64,000 nucleotides of DNA. It comes from Microbacterium sp. GCS4. Lineage in GTDB: Bacteria; Actinomycetota; Actinomycetes; Actinomycetales; Microbacteriaceae. The notes under the pieces are model-generated. The model worked only from the letters and a program-made list of their open reading frames with translations. It did no database searches and was not told where the DNA came from. Positions 41,201 to 48,840 of the stretch are shown one piece after another. Within the stretch, counting starts at the first letter, position 1. The number at the start of each line of letters is the position of its first letter. The stretch spans positions 930,001-994,000 of the forward strand of contig NZ_LGYE01000001.1 of the NCBI RefSeq assembly GCF_001262495.1, read 5' to 3'. The position numbers were made by a program, and so were the translations under genes.

Positions 41201-41849
41201 CGGCGACCGAGAAGGCTCGGATCTGGTCGACCTCGTCGCCGAAGAACTCGATGCGGTAGGGATGCTCGGACGTCGGCGGGAACACGTCGAGGATGCCGCC
41301 GCGCACCGCGAACTCTCCGCGACGCGACACCATGTCGACCCGCGAGTAGGCGCGCTCGACGAGCTGCTCGGCGACGCGGTCGAGCTCGTACCCGCGGGTG
41401 CCGACAGACAGCTCGAGCGGCGAGATGTCGCCGAGGTTCCCGGCGATGGGCTGCAGCGCGGCGCGGACGGAGGCGACCACGACCAGGGGGCGGTCGCCCG
41501 ACCACTCCGCGATGCGGCGCAGCGTCTGCAGACGCTGTCCGACCGTGTCGGGGCTCGGGCTCAGCCGCTCGTGCGGGAGGGTCTCCCACGCGGGGAACGT
41601 CACGACCTCGGCATCCGGCAGGTAGGCGGCGAGCGCCTGGGACAGGCTCTCGGCGCGTCGCCCGGTGGGCACGACCGTGAGGAGCGCTGCGGGATGACCC
41701 GCGGCGCGGCGCTTCTCGAGCAGTCCGGCGAGCGCGGGCGCGTCGAGCCCGTCGACGAGCCCGAGATCGGCGTCGGTCTGCGCCCAGGTGAGGGCGTCAC
41801 GATACAGAGACGCCTCTTCCAAGGCGCGCAGAATCCCCGGAACAGTCAC
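38286..41849 (-). CDS. mfd: Transcription-repair coupling factor Mfd
   Basis: This 1187-residue ATPase removes RNA polymerase stalled at lesions and recruits UvrA. In order it has a UvrB-homology region (about 20-330), a CarD-like RNA polymerase interaction domain (PGDFVVHNTHGIGRFVEMTKREV), a RecG-like translocase (Walker A LLSGDVGFGKTEVAVRAAF; DEEQ in LMIIDEEQRFGVEH; SATPIPRTLEMA) and a C-terminal TRCF autoinhibitory domain (ELRLELPLDARIPEHYI). The GTG start gives a standard length. It is a single gene on the minus strand. Confidence 0.97.
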   Translation of the reverse strand: MTVPGILRALEEASLYRDALTWAQTDADLGLVDGLDAPALAGLLEKRRAAGHPAALLTVVPTGRRAESLSQALAAYLPDAEVVTFPAWETLPHERLSPSPDTVGQRLQTLRRIAEWSGDRPLVVVASVRAALQPIAGNLGDISPLELSVGTRGYELDRVAEQLVERAYSRVDMVSRRGEFAVRGGILDVFPPTSEHPYRIEFFGDEVDQIRAFSVADQRSLPGDIALVDLPPSRELLLTPDVRDRARALIGGFPAISQMLEKMAEGIPVEGMESLLPAVAGPLKSLAEYLPEGSATAVVDPERSSARAITLGETNREFLDAAWSAATSGASAPIDLGAGDFLTIARLREIVRDRGGVWWRLSPFAMGGEDAETVDSAVIPSFHGNVDGAISFVDAKVADGWRVVVIAAGPGLVDRARDVLSDRGIAARVVESLTEAPDAGVATLVTGTVESGFQVADARLAVLTDNEFYGRTIGGDQRVVKKLASRRKNVVDPLQLKPGDFVVHNTHGIGRFVEMTKREVSTGGRNATKSTRDYLVLEYAPSKRGYPGDKLFVPTDQLDLLSKYVGGEGPTLSKMGGSDWAQAKGKARKAVRDIAVELVKLYSARMAAKGHAFGPDTPWQRELEEAFPFAETQDQLQTIDEIKADMERPIPMDRLLSGDVGFGKTEVAVRAAFKAIQDGKQVAMLVPTTLLVKQHLETFTERFAGFPVKVRPLSRFQTDKEAKLTLAGLLDGTVDMVIGTHRILTDQVMFKDLGLMIIDEEQRFGVEHKDALKKMKTNVDILAMSATPIPRTLEMAVTGIREMSTLATPPEDRHPILSFVGPRSDKQIAAAIRREILREGQVFFVHNRVQSIQRVAAQLAELVPEARIAVAHGQMGEHALEQVVDDFWERKFDVLVSTTIIETGLDISNANTIIIDRADKYGLSQLHQLRGRVGRGRERAYAYFLYDEMKPLSETAADRLQTIAVNNDLGSGMQVALKDLELRGAGNLLGGEQAGHIAGVGFDLYLRMIGEAVATFRGDEVESGQELRLELPLDARIPEHYIDSERLRLEAYQKLSAASAATAKDDAIDLVIEELTDRYGTPPEEVEGLVAVARLRRRAARAGLADVVVMGSNLRIAPARLEDSIKVRLQRLYPKAKLVASGEALVVPMPTVPAAVGVGLEPLPDAELLEWVGQLFTAIFPEPVPAE

Positions 41850-41906
41850 CGGACAAGCCTAGCCGCGGCATCCGACATCGGGATCGCGCGTGGTTAGGAT
41901 GCTCGG

Positions 41907-42473
41907 ATGGAACCGGCCACCCTCACCACCGAGCGACTCGTGCTGCGGACGCCGACCGAGGCCGACGTCGACGCGATCACCCAGGCCTGCCAGGACCCGG
42001 AGATCCAGAGGTGGACCACGGTCCCGAGCCCCTATGCACGGACCGATGCCGAGGACTTCGTGCGTCTGGTCGAGGGCTGGTGGGCGGACGGCAGCGAGAC
42101 GACCTGGGCGATGCACCGCGACGGCGAACTCGTGGGCATGATCGGTTTGCACCGCATCCGACGGCAGCCGAACGGCGGCGACGCCGAGATCGGGTTCTGG
42201 GTGACAGACGCCGCCCGCGGCCAAGGCTACGTCGTCGAGGCGGCGACCGCGGTGGTGGACTGGGGCTTCGGCGAACTCGGGCTCTCCCGGATCGAATGGC
42301 GCGCGATCGCCGACAACGTGCCCTCGGCGAAGACCGCACGGGCGCTCGGGTTCCGCTACGAGGGCCTCCTGCGGCAGGCCTTCGCGAGCGGCGAGCGGCG
42401 CGAGGACAGCTGGGTCGCCGGTCTCCTCCGGGACGACGACCGCACCCCTGCCCCCTGGCCCGTGCTCGCCTGA
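41907..42473 (+). CDS. GNAT acetyltransferase, RimJ/RimL type
   Basis: This 188-residue protein matches the Acetyltransf_3 group. It starts TLTTERLVLRTPTEADVDAI, has the central AEIGFWVTDAARGQGYVVEAATAVVDWGFGELGLSRIEW segment with the acetyl-CoA loop (ARGQGY), and ends with NVPSAKTARALGFRYEGLLRQ. This class acetylates ribosomal proteins or small amines. The acceptor is unknown. It is divergent from mfd. Confidence 0.92.
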   Translation: MEPATLTTERLVLRTPTEADVDAITQACQDPEIQRWTTVPSPYARTDAEDFVRLVEGWWADGSETTWAMHRDGELVGMIGLHRIRRQPNGGDAEIGFWVTDAARGQGYVVEAATAVVDWGFGELGLSRIEWRAIADNVPSAKTARALGFRYEGLLRQAFASGERREDSWVAGLLRDDDRTPAPWPVLA

Positions 42474-42505
42474 TCGCGTCGCCCCGCCCGCCCCTCCCAC
42501 GCGCA

Positions 42506-42566
42506 CGCCGAGGTAGGCGATGACGCGGAGGTAGGTAGATTCGGACCGGAATGTCCTACGTCGGCG
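42506..42566 (+). promoter_or_regulatory. Long imperfect inverted repeat and direct repeat upstream of the Fpg/Nei gene
   Basis: cgccgaggtagg (42506-42517) pairs with cctacgtcggcg (42555-42566) with one mismatch and a 37-nt loop. GAGGTAGG occurs twice inside (about 42510 and 42529). It lies 72 bp before the glycosylase ATG. It could be an operator or a leader hairpin. Confidence 0.35.
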
Positions 42567-42638
42567 TGACCGCCTCGCTCCGCGTCCCCCGGTTCCGCCC
42601 CCTGGCCCGATGTCGGACCCGGGTGGCAGGATGGGCGC

Positions 42639-43502
42639 ATGCCGGAGATGCCGGAGGTCCAGGGCCTGACGACGTTCCTTGCCGAGCGGGTGGTGGGGCA
42701 CACGATCACGCGTACGAGCGTCGGGGCGATCGCCGCGCTCAAGACGTACGACCCGCCCAACACGGCGCTGCACGGTGCGGAGATCACGGCGGCCACGCGG
42801 CGGGGCAAGTTCATCGTGCTGTCCGCGGGCGACGACCTGCACCTCGTCTTCCATCTGGCCAAGGCCGGGTGGCTGCGCTGGTACGAGCTCCTCCCCACCA
42901 CGCTCATCAAGCCGGGCAAGTCCCCGATCGCCCTGCGCGTCGCGCTCGACGACGACAGCGGCTTCGACCTGACCGAGGCGGGCACGAAGAAGTCGCTCGC
43001 CGTGTACGTCGTGCGCGATCCCGACGACGTCCCCGGCATCGCACGGCTCGGACCCGACCCGCTCGACGCGGCCTTCACGCGGGAGGCGTTCGGCGCCGTC
43101 CTCGACGGACGGCGGATGCAGATCAAGGGGCTCCTGCGAGACCAAGGCGTGATCGCGGGCATCGGCAACGCGTACTCCGACGAGATCCTGCACGCAGCCA
43201 AGATGTCGCCGTACGCGATCGCCGGCACGCTCGACGGCGCCGAGGTCGACCGCCTCTACACCGCGATGCAGACCACGCTGACGGATGCCGTCGCCGAGGC
43301 GTCGGGCAAACCTCCGGCCGAGCTCAAGGACGCGAAACGGCGAGGGATGCAGGTGCACGCCCGCCGCGGAGAAGCCTGCCCCGTGTGCGGCGATACCGTG
43401 CGGAGCGTGTTCTTCGCCGACCGCTCGCTGGAGTACTGCCCGACCTGCCAGACGGGTGGCAAGATCCTCGCCGACAGACGCCTCTCCCGCCTGCTGAAGT
43501 GA
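42639..43502 (+). CDS. Fpg/Nei family DNA glycosylase
   Basis: This 287-residue protein begins MPEMPEVQ, giving the N-terminal catalytic Pro and Glu of formamidopyrimidine/endonuclease VIII glycosylases. These excise oxidised bases and nick the strand. The helix-two-turns-helix [23 protein letters not shown] is clear, and the zinc finger is CPVCG...YCPTC with two Cys pairs. The substitution of M for L in PELPEV is a minor variant. The stop TGA arises exactly at the junction of a 70-bp tandem repeat, and an undisturbed copy of the tail continues downstream, so the original protein may have ended later ([17 protein letters not shown]). This makes the C-terminus the least certain part. Confidence 0.92.
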   Translation: MPEMPEVQGLTTFLAERVVGHTITRTSVGAIAALKTYDPPNTALHGAEITAATRRGKFIVLSAGDDLHLVFHLAKAGWLRWYELLPTTLIKPGKSPIALRVALDDDSGFDLTEAGTKKSLAVYVVRDPDDVPGIARLGPDPLDAAFTREAFGAVLDGRRMQIKGLLRDQGVIAGIGNAYSDEILHAAKMSPYAIAGTLDGAEVDRLYTAMQTTLTDAVAEASGKPPAELKDAKRRGMQVHARRGEACPVCGDTVRSVFFADRSLEYCPTCQTGGKILADRRLSRLLK

Positions 43503-43570
43503 GTACTGCCCGACCTGCCAGACCGGCGGCAAGATCCTCGCCGATCGCCGCCTCTCCCGCCTGCTGAAGC
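43431..43570 (+). repeat. 70-bp tandem repeat of the Fpg/Nei gene 3' end
   Basis: Copy 1 (43431-43500) and copy 2 (43501-43570) run from GAGTACTGCC to CTGCTGAAG plus one base. They differ at six positions. Read in the gene's frame, the five differences before the final codon are all silent (ACG/ACC, GGT/GGC, GAC/GAT, AGA/CGC, the last two bases), and the sixth changes TGA to CGA. Confidence 0.97.
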
Positions 43571-43614
43571 GACACTTCCCTCCTCGCGCGCCCGCGCTGT
43601 ATTACGCGGAATGA
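43503..43614 (+). pseudogene. Relic of an alternative 3' end of the Fpg/Nei gene
   Basis: Read in the frame of copy 2, the sequence gives [22 protein letters not shown] again, then [14 protein letters not shown] and TGA at 43612-43614. It has no start codon or ribosome binding site of its own. It looks like the former end of the gene, displaced by one repeat unit that is not a multiple of three. Confidence 0.7.
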
Positions 43615-43651
43615 AACGCATCCAGGCGCGTTGAGTACACTCAGAGCATCA

Positions 43652-43795
43652 ACGTGCTCCGGGGTCGGTGGGAATCCGAACCGGCGGTGACAGTCCGCGA
43701 GCGTCTCGATTCGTCGAGATGCCGATCCGGTGGAAATCCGGAACCGACGGTGATGCGAGGCGCAGCCTCGCTAGTCCGGAAGGGAGGCAGCACGG
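43652..43795 (+). promoter_or_regulatory. FMN riboswitch (RFN element) of the riboflavin operon
   Basis: The leader contains the conserved RFN blocks in order: CCGGGGTCGGTGGGAATCC, GGCGGTGACAGTCCGCGAGC, GATCCGGTGGAAATCCGG, ACCGACGGTGA and TAGTCCGGAAGGGAGGCAG. The closing P1 helix is CGTGCT (43653-43658) with AGCACG (43789-43794). The aptamer binds FMN and lowers expression of ribDEBAH. Confidence 0.96.
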
Positions 43796-43821
43796 TGGGC
43801 CGCCGCATGCGCGTTCCCGCT

Positions 43822-43856
43822 GTCCTCCCCTGCGACCCTCGGAGTCCAGAGAGGAC
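43822..43856 (+). promoter_or_regulatory. Probable Shine-Dalgarno sequestering hairpin (expression platform)
   Basis: GTCCTC (43822-43827) pairs with GAGGAC (43851-43856), which is the Shine-Dalgarno sequence of ribD 6 nt before its ATG. No U-rich terminator is seen between aptamer and gene, so translational control is likely. Confidence 0.65.
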
Positions 43857-43862
43857 CAACGG

Positions 43863-44897
43863 ATGGCAGTGAACGAGGCGGAACGCCGGGCGATGACCCG
43901 AGCGCTCGAACTCGCGACCCTCGGCCCGCGCGGCATCAATCCTCAGGTGGGCGCCGTCATCCTCTCCCCCGACGGCTCCGTGCTCGCTGAGGGCTGGCAC
44001 CGCGGCGCCGGCACCCCGCACGCCGAGGTCGACGCCCTCGCCAAGCTCGCTCCGGGCGCGGCCCGCGGCGCCACCGCCGTCGTCACCCTCGAACCGTGCA
44101 ACCACACCGGGCGCACCGGTCCGTGCGCCGTCGCGCTGATCGAGGCAGGCGTCGCCCGCGTCGTCTACGCGCTCGACGACCCCGGTGCCGTCTCGGGCGG
44201 CGGCGCCGATCGGCTGCGCGCCGCGGGGGTGAGCGTCGAGGCGGGCGAACAGGCCGACGCCGCCCTTCGCGTCATCGACGGATGGCTCAGGTCCCAGCGT
44301 CTCGGACGGCCGCACGTCACCGTGAAGTGGGCGCAGAGCCTCGACGGTCGTGCCGCGGCATCCGACGGGTCGAGCCAGTGGATCACCGGGCCGGAGGCCC
44401 GCGCGGACGTGCACCGTCGCCGCGCCGAAGCCGACGCGATCGTCGTCGGCACCGGCACCCTGCTCGCCGACGACCCCGCTCTCACCGCTCGCGACGGCGA
44501 CGAGCTCTACGCCGCGCAGCCGGTCCCCGTCGTGATCGGCACGCGCCCCATCCCCGACGACGCCGCGATCCGCCGGCATCCGCATACAGCGCTCGCCTAC
44601 GAGACCCACGACGTGCGGGCCGTGCTCGCCGACCTGCGCGAGCGCGGCATCCAGACCGTGTTCGTCGAGGGGGGACCCACGCTCGCGAGCGCGTTCCTCG
44701 CCGCGGGGCTCGCCGACCGCGTCCTCGCGTACATCGCGCCGGTGCTGCTGGGCGGCCCCCGTCTCGCAGTCACCGACATCGGCGTCCCCTCGATCGACGC
44801 CGCGCGCCGCCTGGCGGTCGAGGAGTGGGTGCCGCTCGGCGCCGATCTCCTGGCGATCGCGCACCCTGACACCACCCGACCAGAAGGAAGCCACTGA
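43863..44897 (+). CDS. ribD: Riboflavin biosynthesis deaminase/reductase RibD
   Basis: This 344-residue bifunctional enzyme carries out the second and third steps of riboflavin synthesis. The N-terminal deaminase has the zinc motifs HAEVDAL (H53, E55) and EPCNHTGRTGPC. The C-terminal reductase has VKWAQSLDGRAAASDGSSQWITGPEAR and VFVEGGPTLASAFLAAGLADRVLAYIAP. ATG 43863 follows GAGAGGAC; upstream in-frame codons belong to the riboswitch. It is the first gene of the operon, and its TGA overlaps the ribE ATG (TGATG). Confidence 0.96.
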   Translation: MAVNEAERRAMTRALELATLGPRGINPQVGAVILSPDGSVLAEGWHRGAGTPHAEVDALAKLAPGAARGATAVVTLEPCNHTGRTGPCAVALIEAGVARVVYALDDPGAVSGGGADRLRAAGVSVEAGEQADAALRVIDGWLRSQRLGRPHVTVKWAQSLDGRAAASDGSSQWITGPEARADVHRRRAEADAIVVGTGTLLADDPALTARDGDELYAAQPVPVVIGTRPIPDDAAIRRHPHTALAYETHDVRAVLADLRERGIQTVFVEGGPTLASAFLAAGLADRVLAYIAPVLLGGPRLAVTDIGVPSIDAARRLAVEEWVPLGADLLAIAHPDTTRPEGSH

Positions 44898-45526
44898 TGT
44901 TCACCGGAATCATCGAGGAGATCGGCGAGATCACCGCCATCGCGCCGTCCGGCGACGGCTGGCGTCTCACGGTGCGCGCGCCGAAGGCCGCAGCGGATGC
45001 CGTGCACGGCGAGTCGATCGCGGTGTCGGGCGTGTGCCTGACGGTGGTCGACTCGACCGCCGACACCTTCGACGCCGACGTCATGAAGCAGACGCTCGAC
45101 GTCGCGGCTCTCGGCGACGCGACCGTCGGCGCACGCGTGAACATCGAGAAGGCGATGCCCGTGGGCGCGCGCCTCGGCGGGCACATCGTCCAGGGCCACG
45201 TCGACGGCGTGGGCACCGTGATCGAGGTCCGGCACGGAGCTCAGTGGAGTGTCCTGCGCGTCGAGATCCCCGACGACCTCGCCCCGCTCGTGGTCGACAA
45301 GGGATCGATCTCGATCGACGGAACCTCGCTCACGGTCAGTGCGGTGAGTCCCGCCGACGCCGATCACCACTGGCTCGAGGTCTCCCTCATCCCGGAGACG
45401 CTCGCCGCGACCACCCTGGGCTCCCGCGCGGTCGGCGACCGCGTCAACCTCGAGACCGACATCCTCGCCCGTCACGTCGAGCGGCTGCTCGCGTTCCGGG
45501 CAGCACCGGAAGGAGGCTCACGATGA
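44897..45526 (+). CDS. ribE: Riboflavin synthase alpha chain
   Basis: This 209-residue trimeric enzyme dismutates two molecules of 6,7-dimethyl-8-ribityllumazine. It has two lumazine-binding repeats, starting MFTGIIEEIGEI and GGHIVQGHVDGVGTV, with VSGVCLTVV and IDGTSLTVS as the matching loops. It is the second gene of the operon, starting within the stop codon of ribD and overlapping ribBA by 4 nt. GAAGGAAG upstream is the ribosome binding site. Confidence 0.96.
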   Translation: MFTGIIEEIGEITAIAPSGDGWRLTVRAPKAAADAVHGESIAVSGVCLTVVDSTADTFDADVMKQTLDVAALGDATVGARVNIEKAMPVGARLGGHIVQGHVDGVGTVIEVRHGAQWSVLRVEIPDDLAPLVVDKGSISIDGTSLTVSAVSPADADHHWLEVSLIPETLAATTLGSRAVGDRVNLETDILARHVERLLAFRAAPEGGSR

Positions 45527-46791
45527 GCCTGTCCACCATCGCCGAGGCGATCGAGGCGCTGCGCGCCGGACGTCCCGTCCTCGTCGCGGACGACGAGAAC
45601 CGCGAGAACGAGGGCGACGTCGTGCTCTCCGCCGAGCTCGCGACCCCCGAGTGGGTCGCGTGGACCGTGCGCTGGTCGTCGGGCTTCATCTGCGCACCGA
45701 TGCCGGCCGACCTCGCCGACTCCCTCAACCTGCCGCCCATGGTCGCGGCCAGCGAGGACGCCCGCTCGACCGCGTACACCGTGAGCGTGGATGCCGCGGA
45801 GGGCGTCACGACGGGCATCAGCGCCCACGACCGGGCACACACCCTCAACGTGCTGGCGAACCCTGAGTCGACCGCCACGAGCATCATCCGCCCCGGCCAC
45901 GTGCTGCCGTTGCGGGCGGTCGACGGCGGCGTGCGCGAGCGCAGCGGGCACACCGAGGCGGCTGTCGACCTCATGAAGCTCGCGGGCCTGAACCCGGTCG
46001 GGGCGATCGCCGAGGTGGTCGCCGAGGACGGGAGCATGATGCGCCTGCCCGGGCTGCTCGAACTCGGCGCGCGCGACGGCGTGCCGGTCATCACGATCGA
46101 ACAGCTCATCGCGCACCTGAACGAGATCGACCCGTCGGGATGGGCGCCGGAGCGGGCGAGCCGCCGCGTGAGCCTGCGCGCCGATGCGACCGTGCCGACC
46201 ACGCACGGCTCCTTCCGTTTCCTCGCCTATAAGGACCGGGTCACCGGCACCGACCACATCGCCGTGGTGTCGGGCGAACCCGGGGAGACCGCGCTCGTGC
46301 GCGTGCACTCGGAGTGCCTGACGGGCGAGGCGTTCGGCTCGCTCAAGTGCGAGTGCGGCCCGCAGCTCGACGCGGCGCTCGACGCGATCGAGCAGGAGGG
46401 CGGCGTCGTGATCTACATGCGCGGCCACGAGGGACGCGGGATCGGCCTCATCAACAAGCTGCGTGCGTACAGCCTCCAGGAGGAGGGCCTCGACACGGTC
46501 GACGCGAACCTCGCGCTCGGCCTGCCCGCCGACGCCCGCGACTACGCCGCGGCGGCCGGGATCCTCTCCGACCTCGGGATCTCCGCGGTCCGGCTGCTCA
46601 CGAACAACACCGACAAGGTGGACCAGCTGCGCGCCCTCGGACTCGACGTGGTCGAGCAGGTGCCACTGATCGTGGGCGTCGGCCCGAACAACCACCAGTA
46701 CCTCGAGACCAAGCGTGACCGGATGGGTCACATCATCGGAGAGGCGGAGCTCGCAGAGGCTCTCGCCGAAGGAAAGAAGGACGACGCATGA
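45523..46791 (+). CDS. ribBA: Bifunctional DHBP synthase / GTP cyclohydrolase II
   Basis: This 422-residue fusion supplies both branch inputs of the pathway. The N-terminal DHBP synthase has VADDENRENEGDVVLSAE, the acidic loop, and SGHTEAAVDLMKLAG. The C-terminal GTP cyclohydrolase II has RVHSECLTGEAFGSLKCECGPQ with the zinc Cys, MRGHEGRGIGL and LLTNNTDKV. ATG 45523 has a strong GGAAGGAGG ribosome binding site and overlaps ribE (ATGA). Active-site residues of both domains appear intact. Confidence 0.96.
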   Translation: MSLSTIAEAIEALRAGRPVLVADDENRENEGDVVLSAELATPEWVAWTVRWSSGFICAPMPADLADSLNLPPMVAASEDARSTAYTVSVDAAEGVTTGISAHDRAHTLNVLANPESTATSIIRPGHVLPLRAVDGGVRERSGHTEAAVDLMKLAGLNPVGAIAEVVAEDGSMMRLPGLLELGARDGVPVITIEQLIAHLNEIDPSGWAPERASRRVSLRADATVPTTHGSFRFLAYKDRVTGTDHIAVVSGEPGETALVRVHSECLTGEAFGSLKCECGPQLDAALDAIEQEGGVVIYMRGHEGRGIGLINKLRAYSLQEEGLDTVDANLALGLPADARDYAAAAGILSDLGISAVRLLTNNTDKVDQLRALGLDVVEQVPLIVGVGPNNHQYLETKRDRMGHIIGEAELAEALAEGKKDDA

Positions 46792-47264
46792 GCGGCGCAG
46801 GCGCAGCACCCCGCACGGAGAAGATCGACGGCGCAGGACTCGACGTCGTCGTGATCGCCGGAACCTGGCACGACGTCATCACGAACGGGCTCATCGCGGG
46901 TGCGCAGCGCGTGCTCGACGAGTCGGGTGCCGCGTACCGCGTGGTGCGCGTTCCCGGGTCGTTCGAACTCGCGGTGGCGGCGCAGGCCGCCTTCGCCGGC
47001 GGCGCGGACGCGGTGGTCGCGCTCGGCGTGATCATCCGCGGCGGGACGCCGCACTTCGAGTACGTGTCGGCCGCGACGACCGACGGGCTCACCCGGGTGT
47101 CGCTCGACGCCGGCAAGCCGGTCGGCTTCGGCGTGCTGACGCTCGACGACGAGAAGCAGGGACTCGACCGCGCGGGACTCGAGGGCTCGCACGAGGACAA
47201 GGGCGCGGAGGCGGCGGATGCGGCGCTGCGCACGGCGCTCGTGATCCGGGAGCTCCGCGGCTGA
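46788..47264 (+). CDS. ribH: 6,7-dimethyl-8-ribityllumazine synthase
   Basis: This 158-residue subunit of the lumazine synthase shell joins DHBP with the ribityl-diaminopyrimidine. It shows VVIAGTWHDVITNGLIAGA, RVPGSFELAVAAQAA, ALGVIIRGGTPHFEYV with the catalytic His, and FGVLTLDDEKQGLDRAG. It overlaps ribBA by 4 nt and is the last gene of the operon. Confidence 0.95.
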   Translation: MSGAGAAPRTEKIDGAGLDVVVIAGTWHDVITNGLIAGAQRVLDESGAAYRVVRVPGSFELAVAAQAAFAGGADAVVALGVIIRGGTPHFEYVSAATTDGLTRVSLDAGKPVGFGVLTLDDEKQGLDRAGLEGSHEDKGAEAADAALRTALVIRELRG

Positions 47265-47292
47265 GGTGAGGCGGGCCTTGGTGGCGGAATAT

Positions 47293-47310
47293 CGGTAGCG
47301 GTCACTACCG
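47293..47310 (+). promoter_or_regulatory. Short inverted repeat upstream of the small membrane protein gene
   Basis: CGGTAG-N6-CTACCG lies 7 bp before ATG 47318 and 28 bp after ribH. It may be a small operator or a weak hairpin. Confidence 0.3.
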
Positions 47311-47317
47311 TGAGGGC

Positions 47318-47671
47318 ATGGAGACCCTGCGCCACATCGTGCTCTTCGTCCACCTGATCGGCTTCGCCGTGCTGTTCGGAGCCTGGGCGGTGCAGGCGTT
47401 CGGCGGCAAGCGCGAGTTCACGCGCCTCATGAGCATCGGCATGACGATCGCCGCGATCGCCGGCCTCGCTCTCGCCGCCCCGTGGGGCATCGAGTACGAC
47501 CTGAACTACGTCAAGATCGGCGTCAAGCTCCTGCTTCTGCTCGTGATCGGCGCGCTGCTCGGCATCGGCACGGCGCGTCAGAAGCGCGGCGCGGGCGTGC
47601 CCGCGGCGATGTTCTGGCTCGTCGGGATCCTCACCGCAGCGAACGCCGCGATCGCCGCGATCTGGCGCTGA
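47318..47671 (+). CDS. Small four-helix membrane protein
   Basis: This 117-residue protein has about four membrane helices: RHIVLFVHLIGFAVLFGAWAVQAF, MSIGMTIAAIAGLALAA, VKIGVKLLLLLVIGALLGIGTA and AMFWLVGILTAANAAIAAIW. It resembles small fused-heme-like or DUF-type membrane proteins with conserved His in helix 1, but no family can be named with confidence. It lies 53 bp after the riboflavin operon and may be read through from it. Confidence 0.8.
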   Translation: METLRHIVLFVHLIGFAVLFGAWAVQAFGGKREFTRLMSIGMTIAAIAGLALAAPWGIEYDLNYVKIGVKLLLLLVIGALLGIGTARQKRGAGVPAAMFWLVGILTAANAAIAAIWR

Positions 47672-47693
47672 GCCCATCCGGGATTCTCAGCAC

Positions 47694-47723
47694 GTTCCGT
47701 CTCGCTTCGCTCGCTCAACGACC
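47694..47723. repeat. Possible dispersed intergenic repeat
   Basis: The 76-bp gap contains GTCTCGCTTCGCTCGCTCAACG, written here in two parts: GTCTCGCTTCGCTC then GCTCAACG. The reverse complement, beginning CGTTGAGCGAGC, resembles a word often seen between genes in Microbacteriaceae. This is from memory; only one copy occurs in the window. Confidence 0.35.
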
Positions 47724-47747
47724 AGGGGCGTGAACCGGCGCTGACCC

Positions 47748-48242
47748 TCACGCCTCGGCGGCGGCGTCCCACACCGCCTGGGTCGGCGCGCTGACGCTCG
47801 CGGCGCGGATCCGCTGCCAGTTGCGTCCACCCCGGCCGAACGACGCCTGCACGTCTGCCGGCACCACCGCATCAGCGACGGGTTCCGGGAGCCACCGGCA
47901 GGCACGGACGTGCACGAGGTCGACGGCATCCGCTGCAGGGTCCGCGTCGTATGTCCAGGGCCCGATGATCCGCCCGAGATAGGTCAGGCCGTCGACGTCC
48001 TTCGTCCAGACGAAGGCACCGACCGGTGCCTTCGCGAACCGCTCGATGCGCCACGCCAGTCGGATGCCGGCCTGCGCGTCCGCCTTCGTGAGCGCATCCT
48101 CCAGCGAATCGGGTGCAGGGTGCAACCTGCCTCCGATCCCGCAGACCCCGAGCGTGAGAGCCCGCTCTGGTCCCGCCCCGCGCGGAACCGCATCGTCGCG
48201 CGATCTCATCGGCGCGCGATACACCGGGATCTCCTCGCTCAC
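47748..48242 (-). CDS. Hypothetical protein with EVE/PUA-like features
   Basis: GTG 48242 overlaps the stop of the phosphoesterase gene (GTGA), giving 164 residues. The core FVWTKDVDGLTYLGRIIGPWTYDADPAADAVDLVHVRACRWL consists of beta strands with aromatic and acidic residues, as in EVE/PUA-like modules. The conserved end SFGRGGRNWQRIR resembles N-terminal regions of some nuclease-related hypothetical proteins. No function can be given; the EVE-like suggestion is tentative. A long extension at the N-terminus would run into the neighbour and is not used. Confidence 0.7.
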   Translation of the reverse strand: MSEEIPVYRAPMRSRDDAVPRGAGPERALTLGVCGIGGRLHPAPDSLEDALTKADAQAGIRLAWRIERFAKAPVGAFVWTKDVDGLTYLGRIIGPWTYDADPAADAVDLVHVRACRWLPEPVADAVVPADVQASFGRGGRNWQRIRAASVSAPTQAVWDAAAEA

Positions 48243-48736
48243 GTGACCGGCACCAGGGTCGCATCGATCGCCGCACCGTCGATCACGACGGTCATCAGGG
48301 TGCAGACGGGCTGACGGCGGCGATCGGTCGGCGAGCCGGGGTTCAGCAGGCGCATCCCCGAGGGCGCGCGCGTGTCCCACGGAATGTGCGAGTGGCCGAA
48401 CACGAGCAGGTCGATGTCGGGGAAAGCCTCGTCCAAGCGATGCTCCCGACGCGTGGCCGAGCCGGTCTCGTGCACGACCGCGATCCTCACGTCCTCGACC
48501 GAGAAGCGGGCGACCTCGGGGAGGCGTGCACGCAGATCCGCGCCGTCGTTGTTGCCGTACACGCCGTGGAACTCGCGCGACCGCGATTCGATCAGGTCGA
48601 GGGTCTCGACGTCGACCCAGTCCCCCGCGTGCACGACGATCTCCGCGTCGTCGATCGCTCGGAGCACCGCGTCGGGCAGGCGTCGTGCGCGCTTCGGCAC
48701 ATGGGTGTCGGCGAGCAGCAGCATCCTCGTCGTCAT
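48239..48736 (-). CDS. YfcE/MJ0936-type metallophosphoesterase
   Basis: This 165-residue calcineurin-like phosphodiesterase has the metal-binding pattern LLADTHVPK (D, H), VVHAGDW (GDxx), YGNNDG (GNxD), VVHETG and FGHSHIPW (GHxH). It should hydrolyse phosphodiesters with Mn or Ni. ATG 48736 follows GGAGG. It shares an overlap with the downstream EVE-like gene and is divergent from the MHS transporter. Confidence 0.93.
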   Translation of the reverse strand: MTTRMLLLADTHVPKRARRLPDAVLRAIDDAEIVVHAGDWVDVETLDLIESRSREFHGVYGNNDGADLRARLPEVARFSVEDVRIAVVHETGSATRREHRLDEAFPDIDLLVFGHSHIPWDTRAPSGMRLLNPGSPTDRRRQPVCTLMTVVIDGAAIDATLVPVT

Positions 48737-48840
48737 GGGCACCTCCATCGTCCGGGTCCCTCCGACTCTACGCACGCGATTCGCCGATCTCACCCGTCTC
48801 CGCACCCAGGGAACTCCCAGGTAGGCGTAAGATCGCCCGA

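Noticed and set aside
38730..41897. A 1055-codon plus-strand open frame over mfd
   Set aside because: It is the exact antisense of a well-conserved Mfd gene; long antisense frames are expected at this GC content and its product shows only Arg/Glu/Asp/Gly-rich composition.
43431..43614. A frameshift sequencing error in the Fpg/Nei gene
   Set aside because: A full 70-bp duplication with six differences cannot be explained by a base-call error.
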